DNA from: Lachnoclostridium sp. An138
GTDB lineage: Bacteria > Bacillota > Clostridia > Lachnospirales > Lachnospiraceae
Direction: 5' to 3'
Length of the DNA: 64,000 bases
Assembly: GCF_002160765.1 (NCBI RefSeq)
Contig: NZ_NFLF01000007.1
Span: 105,616-169,615 of the forward strand
In this document: in pieces, positions 20,099-28,995 of the stretch
How the letters are laid out: each line of letters starts with the position of its first letter
Position numbering within the stretch: the first letter of the stretch is position 1
Notes under the pieces: model-generated
Told to the model about the DNA's origin: nothing
Databases searched by the model: none
Seen by the model: only the letters and a program-made list of their open reading frames with translations
Program-made: the position numbers and the translations under genes

Positions 20099-20818
20099 TT
20101 ATCCCTGTGACAGAGACCTGATATAAGGCACCAGCTCATCAAAATGGCGGATTTCCTTATATTCCTTTCCAGCCAGATCCACATCCTCCGGAATCTGCTT
20201 TCCTTTCGCGTTGTACCAGACCGCACGCATTCCCGTATTCAGCGCTCCCAGCACATCTTTTTTAAAGGTGTCGCCCACAAAGACACATTCTTCCGGCGCG
20301 CAGTCTGCCTTCTGCAGGCAGAGCGACATGAAAACCGGATGGGGCTTCTCATATCCCGCCTCCTGGCTGGTGACAATATGCCGGATATAGGGGCCGAATC
20401 CAAAGCGTTCCAACTTCTCATACTGCATGGCAGTGGTCATATCTGTCCCGATACCGATGGAAATGCCCATCTCACAGAGCTCCCGCATGGCTTCCAGACT
20501 GCCGGGCTCCGGACTGCTTTCATCGATAAGCGTGTCCCAGTACAGATGATACAGAGTCTTCAAGTGGGGAAACAGCGGTTTTCCCCATTGCTCCAGCATA
20601 TTCTGCAGGCGGATGCTCCGGCTGTGAATCGCAGCGTTGTCCCGTCCCAGATGCTCTATAATCTCCCGGTTCAGCTTTTTATACATGCTCTCAAATTCCT
20701 CCGGCTCCACGCCGAATTCCTTCCTGGCGTACTCCGCCATCCTTTTCATGCCCAGCGCGTGACCTGTCTCATAATTGTAAAGCGTGTCGTCGATATCGAA
20801 TATTACTTCTCTTATCAT
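20099..20818 (-). CDS. HAD-superfamily hydrolase, YjjG/phosphatase-like
   Basis: The protein has 239 residues. Motif I is DIDDTLYNYE at the N terminus (nucleophile Asp plus acid/base Asp), an alpha-helical cap follows, motif II is GIGTDMTT, the motif III lysine lies in GYEKPHPVF, and motif IV is CVFVGDTFKKDVLGA. This is a HAD subfamily I phosphatase of the house-cleaning nucleotidase type; the substrate is not deducible. I start at MIREVIFDIDD (ATG at 20818, preceded by AGAGG) rather than 10 residues upstream. It lies between a DUF2142 gene and the MoxR ATPase, likely the same transcript. Confidence 0.9.
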   Translation of the reverse strand: MIREVIFDIDDTLYNYETGHALGMKRMAEYARKEFGVEPEEFESMYKKLNREIIEHLGRDNAAIHSRSIRLQNMLEQWGKPLFPHLKTLYHLYWDTLIDESSPEPGSLEAMRELCEMGISIGIGTDMTTAMQYEKLERFGFGPYIRHIVTSQEAGYEKPHPVFMSLCLQKADCAPEECVFVGDTFKKDVLGALNTGMRAVWYNAKGKQIPEDVDLAGKEYKEIRHFDELVPYIRSLSQG

Positions 20819-20884
20819 CCCTTTTTCCTCTCTGTTTTTCTGAATCATATCTTTAAACGGCGCCTGTCCGCCTCTTCCGAAGCA

Positions 20885-22825
20885 TCATCCGGGCCAGCTC
20901 TCCCACAGCTGCGGAGTCCCCGATGCAAAAGAATACAGCGACAGCAGGGCGGCGGCGCAGATCAATGCCTGGAAGGAAGGCTTCCGAAGCAGTTCTCCAT
21001 CCAGGGAAAGCCCCTGGCCGGCCATGATAAATACCGGAAGCAGATAACGGCCCTGGGGCTGAAAATCTACGAAATACGCATTATACAGCACAAGCAGAAC
21101 AGATATCAGAGCTGTCACATGAAGGAGCGCCCATTTCTGCCTGCCGGCCCTGCCCCCCTTTTTCCATACGGAAACAGTCATCAAAACATAAAGCGCCGCA
21201 TAGACGGCTCCCATGGCAGGATAATACCAGTCCGGCCCCTGAATCTTCATGCCGCCGTACACGCCCACAGCCGAACGCAGAAGGCTTCCAAACAGGCCGT
21301 AATCCCTAAGGAAGCTCCAGAAGGAAATACCCTTCCTGTACATCATAAAGGACCATGCCTGCTCTTCCGGCGGGTCCTGGGGCCTGAGCCCGTCCACGGC
21401 CCTTGCCTCCCGGATCTGCATCACCACCGCGTCTTTATCAAAGCCATAATGGACGAAGTCTATAAACAGACGGGCTCCCACAAACAGGAATGCGGCCAGC
21501 ACAATCCAGAAATAAGTCTTCAAAAGCCTGAGCTTCTCTTTTTTGTCCGCTGACAGGAACGGAACCAGCAGCATGAAAAACGCGTAAATCAGAATCACAT
21601 AATAATTGGCCTTGGCCGTCAGTACATGACCGAACAGAATTCCAAGCAGCAGAATTCTCCCTGCGTCCTTTTTCTTCACGCCCCGCCGGATAAGGCTGTT
21701 CAGCATACTTTTCCCGCAGGCCAGCTGGTACAGCACCAGCACGGAAACCACATAGTCAAGCGCGTCCGAAGTACAGTAGCAGTACAGATACCAGACCTGC
21801 GGCGTCAGGAAAAAGACTGCCGCCAGATACCGGTTCCGCCTGAGCTGAGAAAGGACAAACAGGGCAAGCCCGATGCCCAGGCACAGCCCGAACAGCCTCT
21901 CCATGTGCTCTCCGGAAAACAGGGAAAAGAGCTTTCCCGCATAAAAATAATAGGGTGTCTTTTCCGCCAGCCGCGTGGTTCCGTATGTACCGATCGTGGG
22001 AGACACGTCGTTCTCCCGGATGTCCGGCGGCAGATTGTGGTCTGCCTCCGCATAATAACGGACCGCGTTCCGGCTTTCCTTTTCATCCGGATTCAGCCCG
22101 TAATCTCCATAAATCACAGCCAGAATCAGAAAGAAAACCGCTCCGGCTGCCACAAGGGCCAGGATCACGTCCGCCAGATCAAGGCACCTCTCCTCTTTCC
22201 TGCTTTTTCTAAGTCTTCCGTAAAGCCGGCTGGCCGCATATACGGCTGCCAGAAACGCAAAGAGCAGCAGCACTCCCGCGCGGGCGTACCGGTCTGCCGT
22301 GTCCGCATACTGCCTGCAGAAGCTTTCCGTGGGGAAAAGCTGAGAATCCGACCCTGTAATCCGCAGGGACAGGCCCTCCTCTCCCGTCTCCAGAATTTCC
22401 ACCTGATCGTTTGCGGAAAAGGCCCGGGCAAGCGCCTCTCCCTCCAGCGTAAATCCACCCAGGCCGTTAAAGGTCACTGTGATGGACCGAATCTGTATCA
22501 CTTCGTCGTATTCGGAGTCAATGGGGTCCAGCCGCCTGATATAAGTTCCTTTCCGGTAAATGGGATCAAAAAACCAGATCCGGCTTTTTCCTGTTTTCCC
22601 ATAGGTCGTCTTCAGTCCGGAAAAAGGAATGGTCTCATCACTCTTGGAGACGAGAATCTTCAGATTCTCCGCTTCCGGATAGCTGCTGTCCCTAAAAGCC
22701 ACCTGCACTCTGGTCAGCACAGCCGGCGGAAAAGCCAGAAGAATCAGAAACACGGCCGCAAGCAGAAGCCTCCATTTATATTTCTTCATCCAGCAGAAAC
22801 TCTGATAACACATAGTTGCTGACAT
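20885..22825 (-). CDS. DUF2142-like polytopic membrane protein (copy 2)
   Basis: A paralog of the protein at 15369-17273 with up to 646 residues: an N-terminal membrane helix, an extracytoplasmic domain (to about residue 185) and many membrane helices. It has LNPDEKESRNAVRYY near residue 248, as in DUF2142. The start is uncertain: the first ATG (22825) overlaps hemW by 50 bp with AGGGGG upstream, while ATG 22789 would give MKKYKWRLL and align nearly as well with the paralog. Overlap with hemW shows co-transcription with lepA-hemW. Probable role in surface polysaccharide or lipid-linked sugar handling (inference). Confidence 0.8.
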   Translation of the reverse strand: MSATMCYQSFCWMKKYKWRLLLAAVFLILLAFPPAVLTRVQVAFRDSSYPEAENLKILVSKSDETIPFSGLKTTYGKTGKSRIWFFDPIYRKGTYIRRLDPIDSEYDEVIQIRSITVTFNGLGGFTLEGEALARAFSANDQVEILETGEEGLSLRITGSDSQLFPTESFCRQYADTADRYARAGVLLLFAFLAAVYAASRLYGRLRKSRKEERCLDLADVILALVAAGAVFFLILAVIYGDYGLNPDEKESRNAVRYYAEADHNLPPDIRENDVSPTIGTYGTTRLAEKTPYYFYAGKLFSLFSGEHMERLFGLCLGIGLALFVLSQLRRNRYLAAVFFLTPQVWYLYCYCTSDALDYVVSVLVLYQLACGKSMLNSLIRRGVKKKDAGRILLLGILFGHVLTAKANYYVILIYAFFMLLVPFLSADKKEKLRLLKTYFWIVLAAFLFVGARLFIDFVHYGFDKDAVVMQIREARAVDGLRPQDPPEEQAWSFMMYRKGISFWSFLRDYGLFGSLLRSAVGVYGGMKIQGPDWYYPAMGAVYAALYVLMTVSVWKKGGRAGRQKWALLHVTALISVLLVLYNAYFVDFQPQGRYLLPVFIMAGQGLSLDGELLRKPSFQALICAAALLSLYSFASGTPQLWESWPG

Positions 22826-23987
22826 CTATCCCCCTGTCCGTCAGAAATATCCGGCCGCCGCCGCAGGCGAGAACGCCTTCCCGCGTAAGCCTGTCCAGAG
22901 TATCCCCGTAAATATTTCTCATCAGTTCTGTCAAAACCACGCCTTCCATCTTTCGAAGTCCCAGAAACATGGTTTCCTCCAGTTCGTCCTTCCTGCTTAA
23001 AGGAAACACGCTCTCGTATGTAAACTCTTTTTTCAGGTAAGCCGCCAGATCTGTGCTGTTTTTATAGCGCACTCCCTCAAGCAGAGACGCGGCCCCGGTT
23101 CCAAAGCCCTTATAATCCACTCTTTCCCAGTAAGAAAGATTGTGGCGGCAGGCATAGCCCGGCTTTGCGTAATTGGAAATCTCATACCGTTCATAGCCCC
23201 GTTCTCCAAGATACCGTTTCGTATCCTCATACATCCGCCGGTCCGTATCCTCATCCGGAAGCTCCCGAAAGCCGGGCGCCCCTTCCCGGTACCTGTCGTA
23301 AAAAGGCGTTCCCTCCTCGATGATCAGGCTGTATGCCGAGATATGCTCCGGCTCCAGATCAGTGACCTTTTCCAGTGTCCGAAGCCAGCCTTCCCGCGTC
23401 TGCCCCGGCAGGGCCGACATCAGATCTACGTTCAGATTCCGGAACCCTTTCTTTCGCGCAAGCTCATAATTCTCCAGAAATTCTTCAAAGGTATGGATTC
23501 TTCCCAGAAGCAAAAGCTCCCGGTTATCTGCCGACTGAAGGCCGATGCTTAGACGGTTCACGCCTGCCGCCCTGTAAGCACCCAGCTTTTCTTCTGTGAG
23601 AGTTCCCGGATTGCATTCCACCGTGATCTCTGTATCCCCGGCAAAGAGCATAACCTGAGAAAGGGTCTCCAGGATCTCCGCCGTCTGTCTTCCTTCCAGA
23701 AGGGAGGGCGTCCCTCCTCCGAAGAAAACTGTCTCTATCCGGTACCGCTCACCCAGTTCCCCTGCTCTCCGGATTTCCTCTTTCAGAGCCTCCACATACT
23801 GTTCCCTGGTCTCCCGGGATGCGGGAGCCGAGAGGAAATCGCAGTAGGCGCATTTGCGCACACAGAAGGGGATGTGGAGGTAGACGCCAAGCCTCTGCTT
23901 CCGGGCAGCCGGTCCGGCCGCCATTTTTTCTGAAGTATTCTGCTCTGCCGTTCTCATAGCTCCGTTTTCCTGTTTCTTATTTATCAT
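22776..23987 (-). CDS. hemW: radical SAM protein HemW (formerly HemN-like)
   Basis: The protein has up to 403 residues. The radical SAM cluster motif CVRKCAYCD (CxxxCxxC) follows LGVYLHIPF, with [10 protein letters not shown] and [10 protein letters not shown] further on, all typical of HemW, a heme chaperone often misnamed coproporphyrinogen III oxidase. A C-terminal HemN-type domain follows. It overlaps the end of lepA by 11 bp, the common Firmicute lepA-hemW order. The start could be the later ATG at 23957 (MRTAEQ), since the first ATG lies inside the lepA stop region without a clear ribosome site. Confidence 0.93.
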   Translation of the reverse strand: MINKKQENGAMRTAEQNTSEKMAAGPAARKQRLGVYLHIPFCVRKCAYCDFLSAPASRETREQYVEALKEEIRRAGELGERYRIETVFFGGGTPSLLEGRQTAEILETLSQVMLFAGDTEITVECNPGTLTEEKLGAYRAAGVNRLSIGLQSADNRELLLLGRIHTFEEFLENYELARKKGFRNLNVDLMSALPGQTREGWLRTLEKVTDLEPEHISAYSLIIEEGTPFYDRYREGAPGFRELPDEDTDRRMYEDTKRYLGERGYERYEISNYAKPGYACRHNLSYWERVDYKGFGTGAASLLEGVRYKNSTDLAAYLKKEFTYESVFPLSRKDELEETMFLGLRKMEGVVLTELMRNIYGDTLDRLTREGVLACGGGRIFLTDRGIDVSNYVLSEFLLDEEI

Positions 23988-25791
23988 CCAGCTTCAGCAC
24001 GCTCATGAAGGCCTTCTGCGGAATCTCCACGTTTCCAATCTGGCGCATCCGCTTCTTTCCTTCCTTCTGCTTCTCCAGAAGCTTTTTCTTTCGCGTGATG
24101 TCGCCGCCATAGCACTTGGCCAGCACGTCCTTGCGCACAGCCTTTACGGTCTCCCTGGCGATAATCTTTCCTCCCACAGCCGCCTGGATGGGGATCTCAA
24201 ACAGGTGCCGCGGAATCTCCTCCTTCAGCTTCTCGCACATCTTCCGTCCTCTCTCGTAGGCCGTGCTGCTGTGTACGATAAAGGACAGAGCGTCCACCTC
24301 TTCCTTATTTACAAGGATGTCCAGCTTCACCAGTTCGGAGGGCACATAGCCCTTCATCTCATAGTCAAAGGAAGCATAGCCCCGGGATCTGGACTTCAAG
24401 GCGTCAAAGAAATCATAGATAATTTCGTTCAGAGGCAGCTCGTATTTCAGAAGCGCTCTGGTCGCCTCCATATATTCCATACCCAGATAAGTGCCTCTTC
24501 GTTCCTGACAGAGCTCCATAATCGGACCGATGAATTCCGTCGTCACCATGATCTCCGCGCTGACCACAGGCTCCTCCATATGCTCTATCTCCGCGGCGTC
24601 AGGCAGGTTGGAGGGATTCGTAAGCTCTATCACTTCTCCATTTGTCTTATATACCTTATAAATTACGCTGGGAGCCGTGGTTACCAGATCCAGATTATAT
24701 TCCCGTTCCAGGCGCTCCTGAATAATCTCAAGATGCAGAAGTCCCAGGAAACCGCAGCGGAAACCAAAGCCTAAGGCCACTGAGGTCTCCGGCTCAAACT
24801 GCAGAGACGCATCGTTCAGCTGCAGCTTCTCCAGCGCGTCTCTTAAATCCGGATATTTGGCTCCGTCCGCCGGATACATACCGCAGTACACCATGGGGAG
24901 CACCTTCTTATAACCGGGAAGGGCCTTTTCACAGGGCCTCTCCCTGTCTGTAATCGTATCTCCCACATGGGTGTCCCGCACGTTCTTGATGCTGGCCGTC
25001 AGGTAGCCTACCATGCCGGCGGACAGCTCCTCCGCAGGGATGAACTGTCCTGCTCCGAAGTAGCCCACTTCCACCACGTCAGCCTCAGCGCCTGTAGCCA
25101 TCATGCGGATCGGGGTCCCTTTCCGCACCGTGCCCTCCATAATCCGGCAGAACACGATGACTCCTTTATAGGAATCATAAAGGGAATCAAAAATCAGGGC
25201 CTGAAGAGGTGCCTCCGGATCTCCGCCCGGCGCCGGAATCTTTTCCACAATGGCTTCCAGCACCTGGTCCACGTTGAGCCCTGTCTTGGCGGAGATCTGG
25301 GGAGCGTCCTGGGCCTCCAGCCCAATTACATCCTCAATCTCGTCAATGACCCGCTGAGGGTCTGCGCTGGGGAGATCGATCTTATTGATGACCGGGATCA
25401 CGTCCAGATCGTGATCCAGGGCCAGATATACGTTTGCCAGGGTCTGGGCCTCGATTCCCTGAGCAGCGTCCACCACCAGAACCGCTCCGTCGCAGGCAGC
25501 CAGACTTCTGGAAACCTCATAATTGAAGTCCACGTGTCCCGGCGTATCGATCAGGTTGAAGATATACTCCTCCCCATCCTTCGCCCTGTAAATCGTGCGG
25601 ACTGCCTGAGCTTTTATGGTAATGCCGCGCTCTCTCTCCAAATCCATATTGTCAAGGACCTGAGCCTGCATCTCCCGGCTCGTCAGAAGTCCCGTCATCT
25701 CTATAATTCGATCTGCCAGAGTAGATTTTCCGTGATCAATGTGCGCAATAATACAGAAATTGCGAATTCTGCTCTGTTCTGTCTTTGTCAT
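23977..25791 (-). CDS. lepA: elongation factor 4 (LepA GTPase)
   Basis: A ribosome-associated translational GTPase of 604 residues. G motifs: AHIDHGKST (G1), DTPGH (G3), NKIDL (G4). The EF-G-like domains III and V and the LepA-specific C-terminal domain follow ([22 protein letters not shown]). Length and motifs match the family. GGAGGA lies 9 bases before the ATG. It heads the leftward run with hemW, DUF2142 and HAD genes. Confidence 0.98.
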   Translation of the reverse strand: MTKTEQSRIRNFCIIAHIDHGKSTLADRIIEMTGLLTSREMQAQVLDNMDLERERGITIKAQAVRTIYRAKDGEEYIFNLIDTPGHVDFNYEVSRSLAACDGAVLVVDAAQGIEAQTLANVYLALDHDLDVIPVINKIDLPSADPQRVIDEIEDVIGLEAQDAPQISAKTGLNVDQVLEAIVEKIPAPGGDPEAPLQALIFDSLYDSYKGVIVFCRIMEGTVRKGTPIRMMATGAEADVVEVGYFGAGQFIPAEELSAGMVGYLTASIKNVRDTHVGDTITDRERPCEKALPGYKKVLPMVYCGMYPADGAKYPDLRDALEKLQLNDASLQFEPETSVALGFGFRCGFLGLLHLEIIQERLEREYNLDLVTTAPSVIYKVYKTNGEVIELTNPSNLPDAAEIEHMEEPVVSAEIMVTTEFIGPIMELCQERRGTYLGMEYMEATRALLKYELPLNEIIYDFFDALKSRSRGYASFDYEMKGYVPSELVKLDILVNKEEVDALSFIVHSSTAYERGRKMCEKLKEEIPRHLFEIPIQAAVGGKIIARETVKAVRKDVLAKCYGGDITRKKKLLEKQKEGKKRMRQIGNVEIPQKAFMSVLKLDDK

Positions 25792-25894
25792 CCAGTATAT
25801 TCCTCCGTCAAAAAGTTCTTTCCCTCTATCTTACCTTTAAATCGTCCCGCGATCAAGACCACCGGCGCATTTTTTCATTTCGCCGCAGGGGCTG

Positions 25895-26075
25895 CCCGGA
25901 CAGAAGATACCGCCGGGCCCTGCCGTATGGCCCGGACAGACGGCCCGACAGACAGCCCGACAGACGGCTGCGGGGGCTGTCATCTGACAGCCCCCGCTTA
26001 AGCTTTTTCAAATTTTTCAGTTTTCTCAGTTTCCATTATCAAATCTGCGCGTCACTTTTCCACAGCCCGGACAGA
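25895..26075. repeat. dispersed CCCG(G)ACAGA repeats with a strong hairpin
   Basis: The 302-bp gap between the P-type ATPase and lepA carries five copies of CCCGGACAGA or CCCGACAGAC: starts at 25895, 25931, 25944, 25956 and 26066, three of them nearly tandem. Beside them a 13-bp perfect stem GCGGGGGCTGTCA / TGACAGCCCCCGC spans 25970-25997. A T-rich run (TTAAGCTTTTT) follows it on the plus strand only, while both flanking genes run leftward, so it is not an obvious terminator for them. Confidence 0.6.
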
Positions 26076-26093
26076 TACCCGTCCAGAACGCCG

Positions 26094-28169
26094 TCAGCCC
26101 AGAATCGGATTCATGCTCTTCAGGCTGATAACCAGCGTAGAGGTATTGTGAAGCAGGGCCGATGTGGAAGGCGGAAGGATTCCGGCTGCTCCCAGAAGGA
26201 TCAGCGCCGTATTGAAACCTACGATTGTACGGTAATTTTTCTGGATTCTGCTCATCAGGCCGGTACTCAATTTTCTTAAGGCCAGAATCTGCCACAGGTT
26301 CTCGGCCCCGATAGTCACATCCGCAATCTCCCGGGCCAGCTCCGCCCCGTCGCTGATGGCGATTCCCACATCGGAGGCTGACAGCGCAGGAGAATCGTTA
26401 ATGCCGTCTCCAATCATCATGACCTTTCTGCCCTTTGCTTTTTCCTCCTCCACAAAGCGGGCCTTATCCTCGGGCAGAACCTCGGAATAATACTCGTCCA
26501 CGCCCACCTTTTCCGCTGCGGCGCAGGCGGTTCTCTCGCTGTCTCCCGTCATCATGACCACCTTGGAGATACCGCTCTCTTTCAAAGCGCGCACCACCTC
26601 CCGCGCTTCCTCCCGCAGCGGGTCCTCAATGCAGATCACGCCTGCCAGCACGCCCTCCACAGCCAGATACAGCTGGGAATACTCCGAAGGCAGGGAATCA
26701 AACTTTTCCTGCGTGCCTTCCGGAAGCACACATTTTTCGTCCTCAAACACAAAATGCCAGCTTCCGATCACAGCCCTCTTGCCTTCTATCGTGGTAGAGA
26801 TGCCATGGGCCACCAGATACTCCACCTTGGTATGCTTCTCTTCATGCTGCAGGTCTCTGGCTTTCGCCGCGTCCACCACAGCTTTCGCCATGGAATGAGG
26901 AAAATGCTCCTCCATGCAGGCCGCCAGCCGCAGAAGCTCATCCGGGTCATCCCCGTTGAAGGATACCACCTCTGCCACCACAGGGCAGGCCCTGGTCAGG
27001 GTTCCCGTCTTGTCAAACACGACAGTATCGGCCTCTGCCACAGCCTCCAGGTATTTGCCTCCCTTGACCGTGATATGGAAGCTGCCCGCTTCCCGGATAG
27101 CCGAGAGCACGGAAATGGGAACCGCAAGCTTCAGCGCGCAGGAAAAATCCACCATCAGCACCGCCAGCATCTTGGTCACATTTCCGGTCGCCAGCCAGGT
27201 AAGCGCCGAGCCCGCCAGGGTCCAGGGCACCAGCCTGTCCGCCAGATGCTCCGCCTTTCCTTCCACGGAGGACTTCAGCTTCTCCGATTCCTCAATCATA
27301 GCTGCGATCCGATCGTATTTGCTGGCCCCGCTGCCTGCCCGGACCCGGAAAGTCAGCTCTCCCTCTTCCACCACAGTACCTGCGTAGACGGAAGCACCCC
27401 TGCTCTTCTCCACAGGAACAGCTTCACCGGTCAGAGACGCCTGATTTACCATCGCCTCTCCGGCCTCCACTGTGCCGTCAAAGGGAATCACGCTGCCCAT
27501 ATGTACCACGACCAGATCCTGCTCCCGCACGTTTGCGGAATCTGTCAGGATCTCCTGGCCGCCGCAGAGCAGCCAGACCTTCTCGATATTCAGAGACATG
27601 CTGCGTGCCAGATCGCCCACCGATTTCTTGTGGGTCCACTCCTCCAGAATCTCCCCGATTCCCAGAAGGAACATGATCGAACCGGCTGTGTCAAAATCTC
27701 CCCGGAATACAGATACGCCTACTGCCGCAGCATCCAGCACCGGCACCTCCATGCGCCCCTTTGCCAGAGTCTTCAGTCCATGCCGCAGATATTTCAGAGA
27801 ACGGACAGCCGTAACCGCTGCCCGGAGCGGATAGGGAATAAACATCTTGCTTCCTGCCCGGAGCACCACCTTCGTGACAAGCTTCTCCCAGTATTCCTCT
27901 TCCAGTTTTCTTCCCGAACTCTGGAACACGGCCTCGGGCACCTTCACTTCTTTATAATGAAAGTTTTTTAAAAGCTCTATGATTTCTTCCCGGTCTCCCC
28001 GGTAGCAGATGACTGCGCCGGACGTCCTGCGCTGCACCTTTGCTGAGACCACATTCTCCCGTGTGCTCAGATAATACTGGAGCGTGTCCGCTTCCTCAAA
28101 GGTCATCTCTCTCTGTATGAGCTGGACCCGGATTCTTCCTTTTATCTCATGCTTAACCGTAAACCTCAC
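26094..28169 (-). CDS. P1B-type heavy-metal-transporting ATPase
   Basis: The protein has 691 residues. It has an N-terminal HMA-like fold without the CxxC metal pair (about 1-75), actuator motif SLTGEAVP near 246, phosphorylation site DKTGTLT at 386-392, MMTGDSERT and GDGINDSPAL. The membrane metal-site helix reads SCALKLAVP at 343-351 where CopA/ZntA have CPC; an SCA-type motif defines a separate P1B subgroup of uncertain metal. It forms an operon with an anchored HMA protein and a small membrane protein upstream, behind a Fur-like palindrome, which hints at iron or a related metal (inference). Confidence 0.9.
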   Translation of the reverse strand: MRFTVKHEIKGRIRVQLIQREMTFEEADTLQYYLSTRENVVSAKVQRRTSGAVICYRGDREEIIELLKNFHYKEVKVPEAVFQSSGRKLEEEYWEKLVTKVVLRAGSKMFIPYPLRAAVTAVRSLKYLRHGLKTLAKGRMEVPVLDAAAVGVSVFRGDFDTAGSIMFLLGIGEILEEWTHKKSVGDLARSMSLNIEKVWLLCGGQEILTDSANVREQDLVVVHMGSVIPFDGTVEAGEAMVNQASLTGEAVPVEKSRGASVYAGTVVEEGELTFRVRAGSGASKYDRIAAMIEESEKLKSSVEGKAEHLADRLVPWTLAGSALTWLATGNVTKMLAVLMVDFSCALKLAVPISVLSAIREAGSFHITVKGGKYLEAVAEADTVVFDKTGTLTRACPVVAEVVSFNGDDPDELLRLAACMEEHFPHSMAKAVVDAAKARDLQHEEKHTKVEYLVAHGISTTIEGKRAVIGSWHFVFEDEKCVLPEGTQEKFDSLPSEYSQLYLAVEGVLAGVICIEDPLREEAREVVRALKESGISKVVMMTGDSERTACAAAEKVGVDEYYSEVLPEDKARFVEEEKAKGRKVMMIGDGINDSPALSASDVGIAISDGAELAREIADVTIGAENLWQILALRKLSTGLMSRIQKNYRTIVGFNTALILLGAAGILPPSTSALLHNTSTLVISLKSMNPILG

Positions 28170-28175
28170 GTGTTT

Positions 28176-28448
28176 TCACTCCTGCCCGTCTGCTGCAGGA
28201 GCCTCCGCCGCTTCACGCTCTTCGTTGATCTGCTGCGCTTCCGCATAGATATCCTCTGCGTTCTCCTGAATCACAGCCGCTGTCTTCATCACACACTTTT
28301 TAGCCCGCAGCGCTGCGGCCGTACAGTTTGTGTACACTTTTTTCGCGTCCTTACTGGACAGGATTTTGATTCCCGCCGTTCCAAACAGCACCCCTGCCGC
28401 AAAAATTCCCGTCTTTTTCCAGTCAATACATCTGAAACAATTCAGCAT
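28176..28448 (-). CDS. small membrane-anchored protein, DUF6110-like
   Basis: The protein has 90 residues. One N-terminal hydrophobic segment contains GIFAAGVLFGTAGIKIL, followed by a helical, acidic tail. The pattern SKDAKKVYTNCTAAALRAK and its position between an HMA protein and a metal P-type ATPase match a family I recall as DUF6110, found next to such ATPases in Clostridia. It stops 7 bp before the ATPase gene. The function is unknown; perhaps an accessory of the transporter. Confidence 0.7.
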   Translation of the reverse strand: MLNCFRCIDWKKTGIFAAGVLFGTAGIKILSSKDAKKVYTNCTAAALRAKKCVMKTAAVIQENAEDIYAEAQQINEEREAAEAPAADGQE

Positions 28449-28479
28449 CTTATCAATTCCTCCTCTGATTCGTTCTTTT

Positions 28480-28833
28480 TCATTCTTTCATCGTATACCC
28501 GGCACGGCGGATAATCCGCTCAAGCTCCTCCCTGGAAAGCTCCCTTTTCATACGGACTACCGCAGAGCCTTCCTTCAGATTCACCTGGGCCCATACGCCT
28601 TCTTCCTGATTTAACGCGTTTTCCACACGCTCTCTGCAGTGGCTGCAGGTCATTCCATCCACGCCTATCTTTACACAGTATGGATAATGTTCTTTATTTT
28701 TATCTCTGACACGGACCCTCTTTTGAGCGTCCCCGCCCGCCCCGCAGCAGCCCTGGGTCAGCCTTCTGGCATAGCTTTTGATCCCAAAGATACAGATAAC
28801 TATGACAATCAGAATAATGACTGCGCTCTCCAT
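28480..28833 (-). CDS. membrane-anchored HMA metal-binding protein
   Basis: The protein has 117 residues. An N-terminal membrane helix (AVIILIVIVICIFGIK) is followed by a CC-containing linker (QGCCGAGG) and a heavy-metal-associated domain with GMTCSHCRERVENAL, whose CxxC binds a soft metal. The ATPase of this operon lacks a CxxC in its own HMA-like domain, so this protein may act as its tethered metallochaperone (inference). It is the first gene of the three-gene operon. Confidence 0.85.
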   Translation of the reverse strand: MESAVIILIVIVICIFGIKSYARRLTQGCCGAGGDAQKRVRVRDKNKEHYPYCVKIGVDGMTCSHCRERVENALNQEEGVWAQVNLKEGSAVVRMKRELSREELERIIRRAGYTMKE

Positions 28834-28878
28834 TCTTCCGCCCCCTTTCTTCTGTGCCGCTCCTTTTTCTCAGAACAC

Positions 28879-28934
28879 ATTATATCACCATAAGGGCGGA
28901 AAAGGCGCAAATGATATTGATAATTTTTATCAAT
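28879..28934 (-). promoter_or_regulatory. extended -10 promoter with Fur-like palindrome
   Basis: A perfect 8-3-8 palindrome, ATTGATAA-TTT-TTATCAAT (28916-28934), resembles Fur-family operators. On the minus strand an extended -10 (TGATATAAT, with TATAAT at 28884-28879) lies downstream of it, ahead of the HMA gene. The palindrome lies just upstream of the -35 position rather than over it. Confidence 0.6.
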
Positions 28935-28995
28935 TACATCGGCAGCTGCTTTATCAAGCCGCTGCTTGTCTCCGGCTCTCCGGGAAAACAGATTC

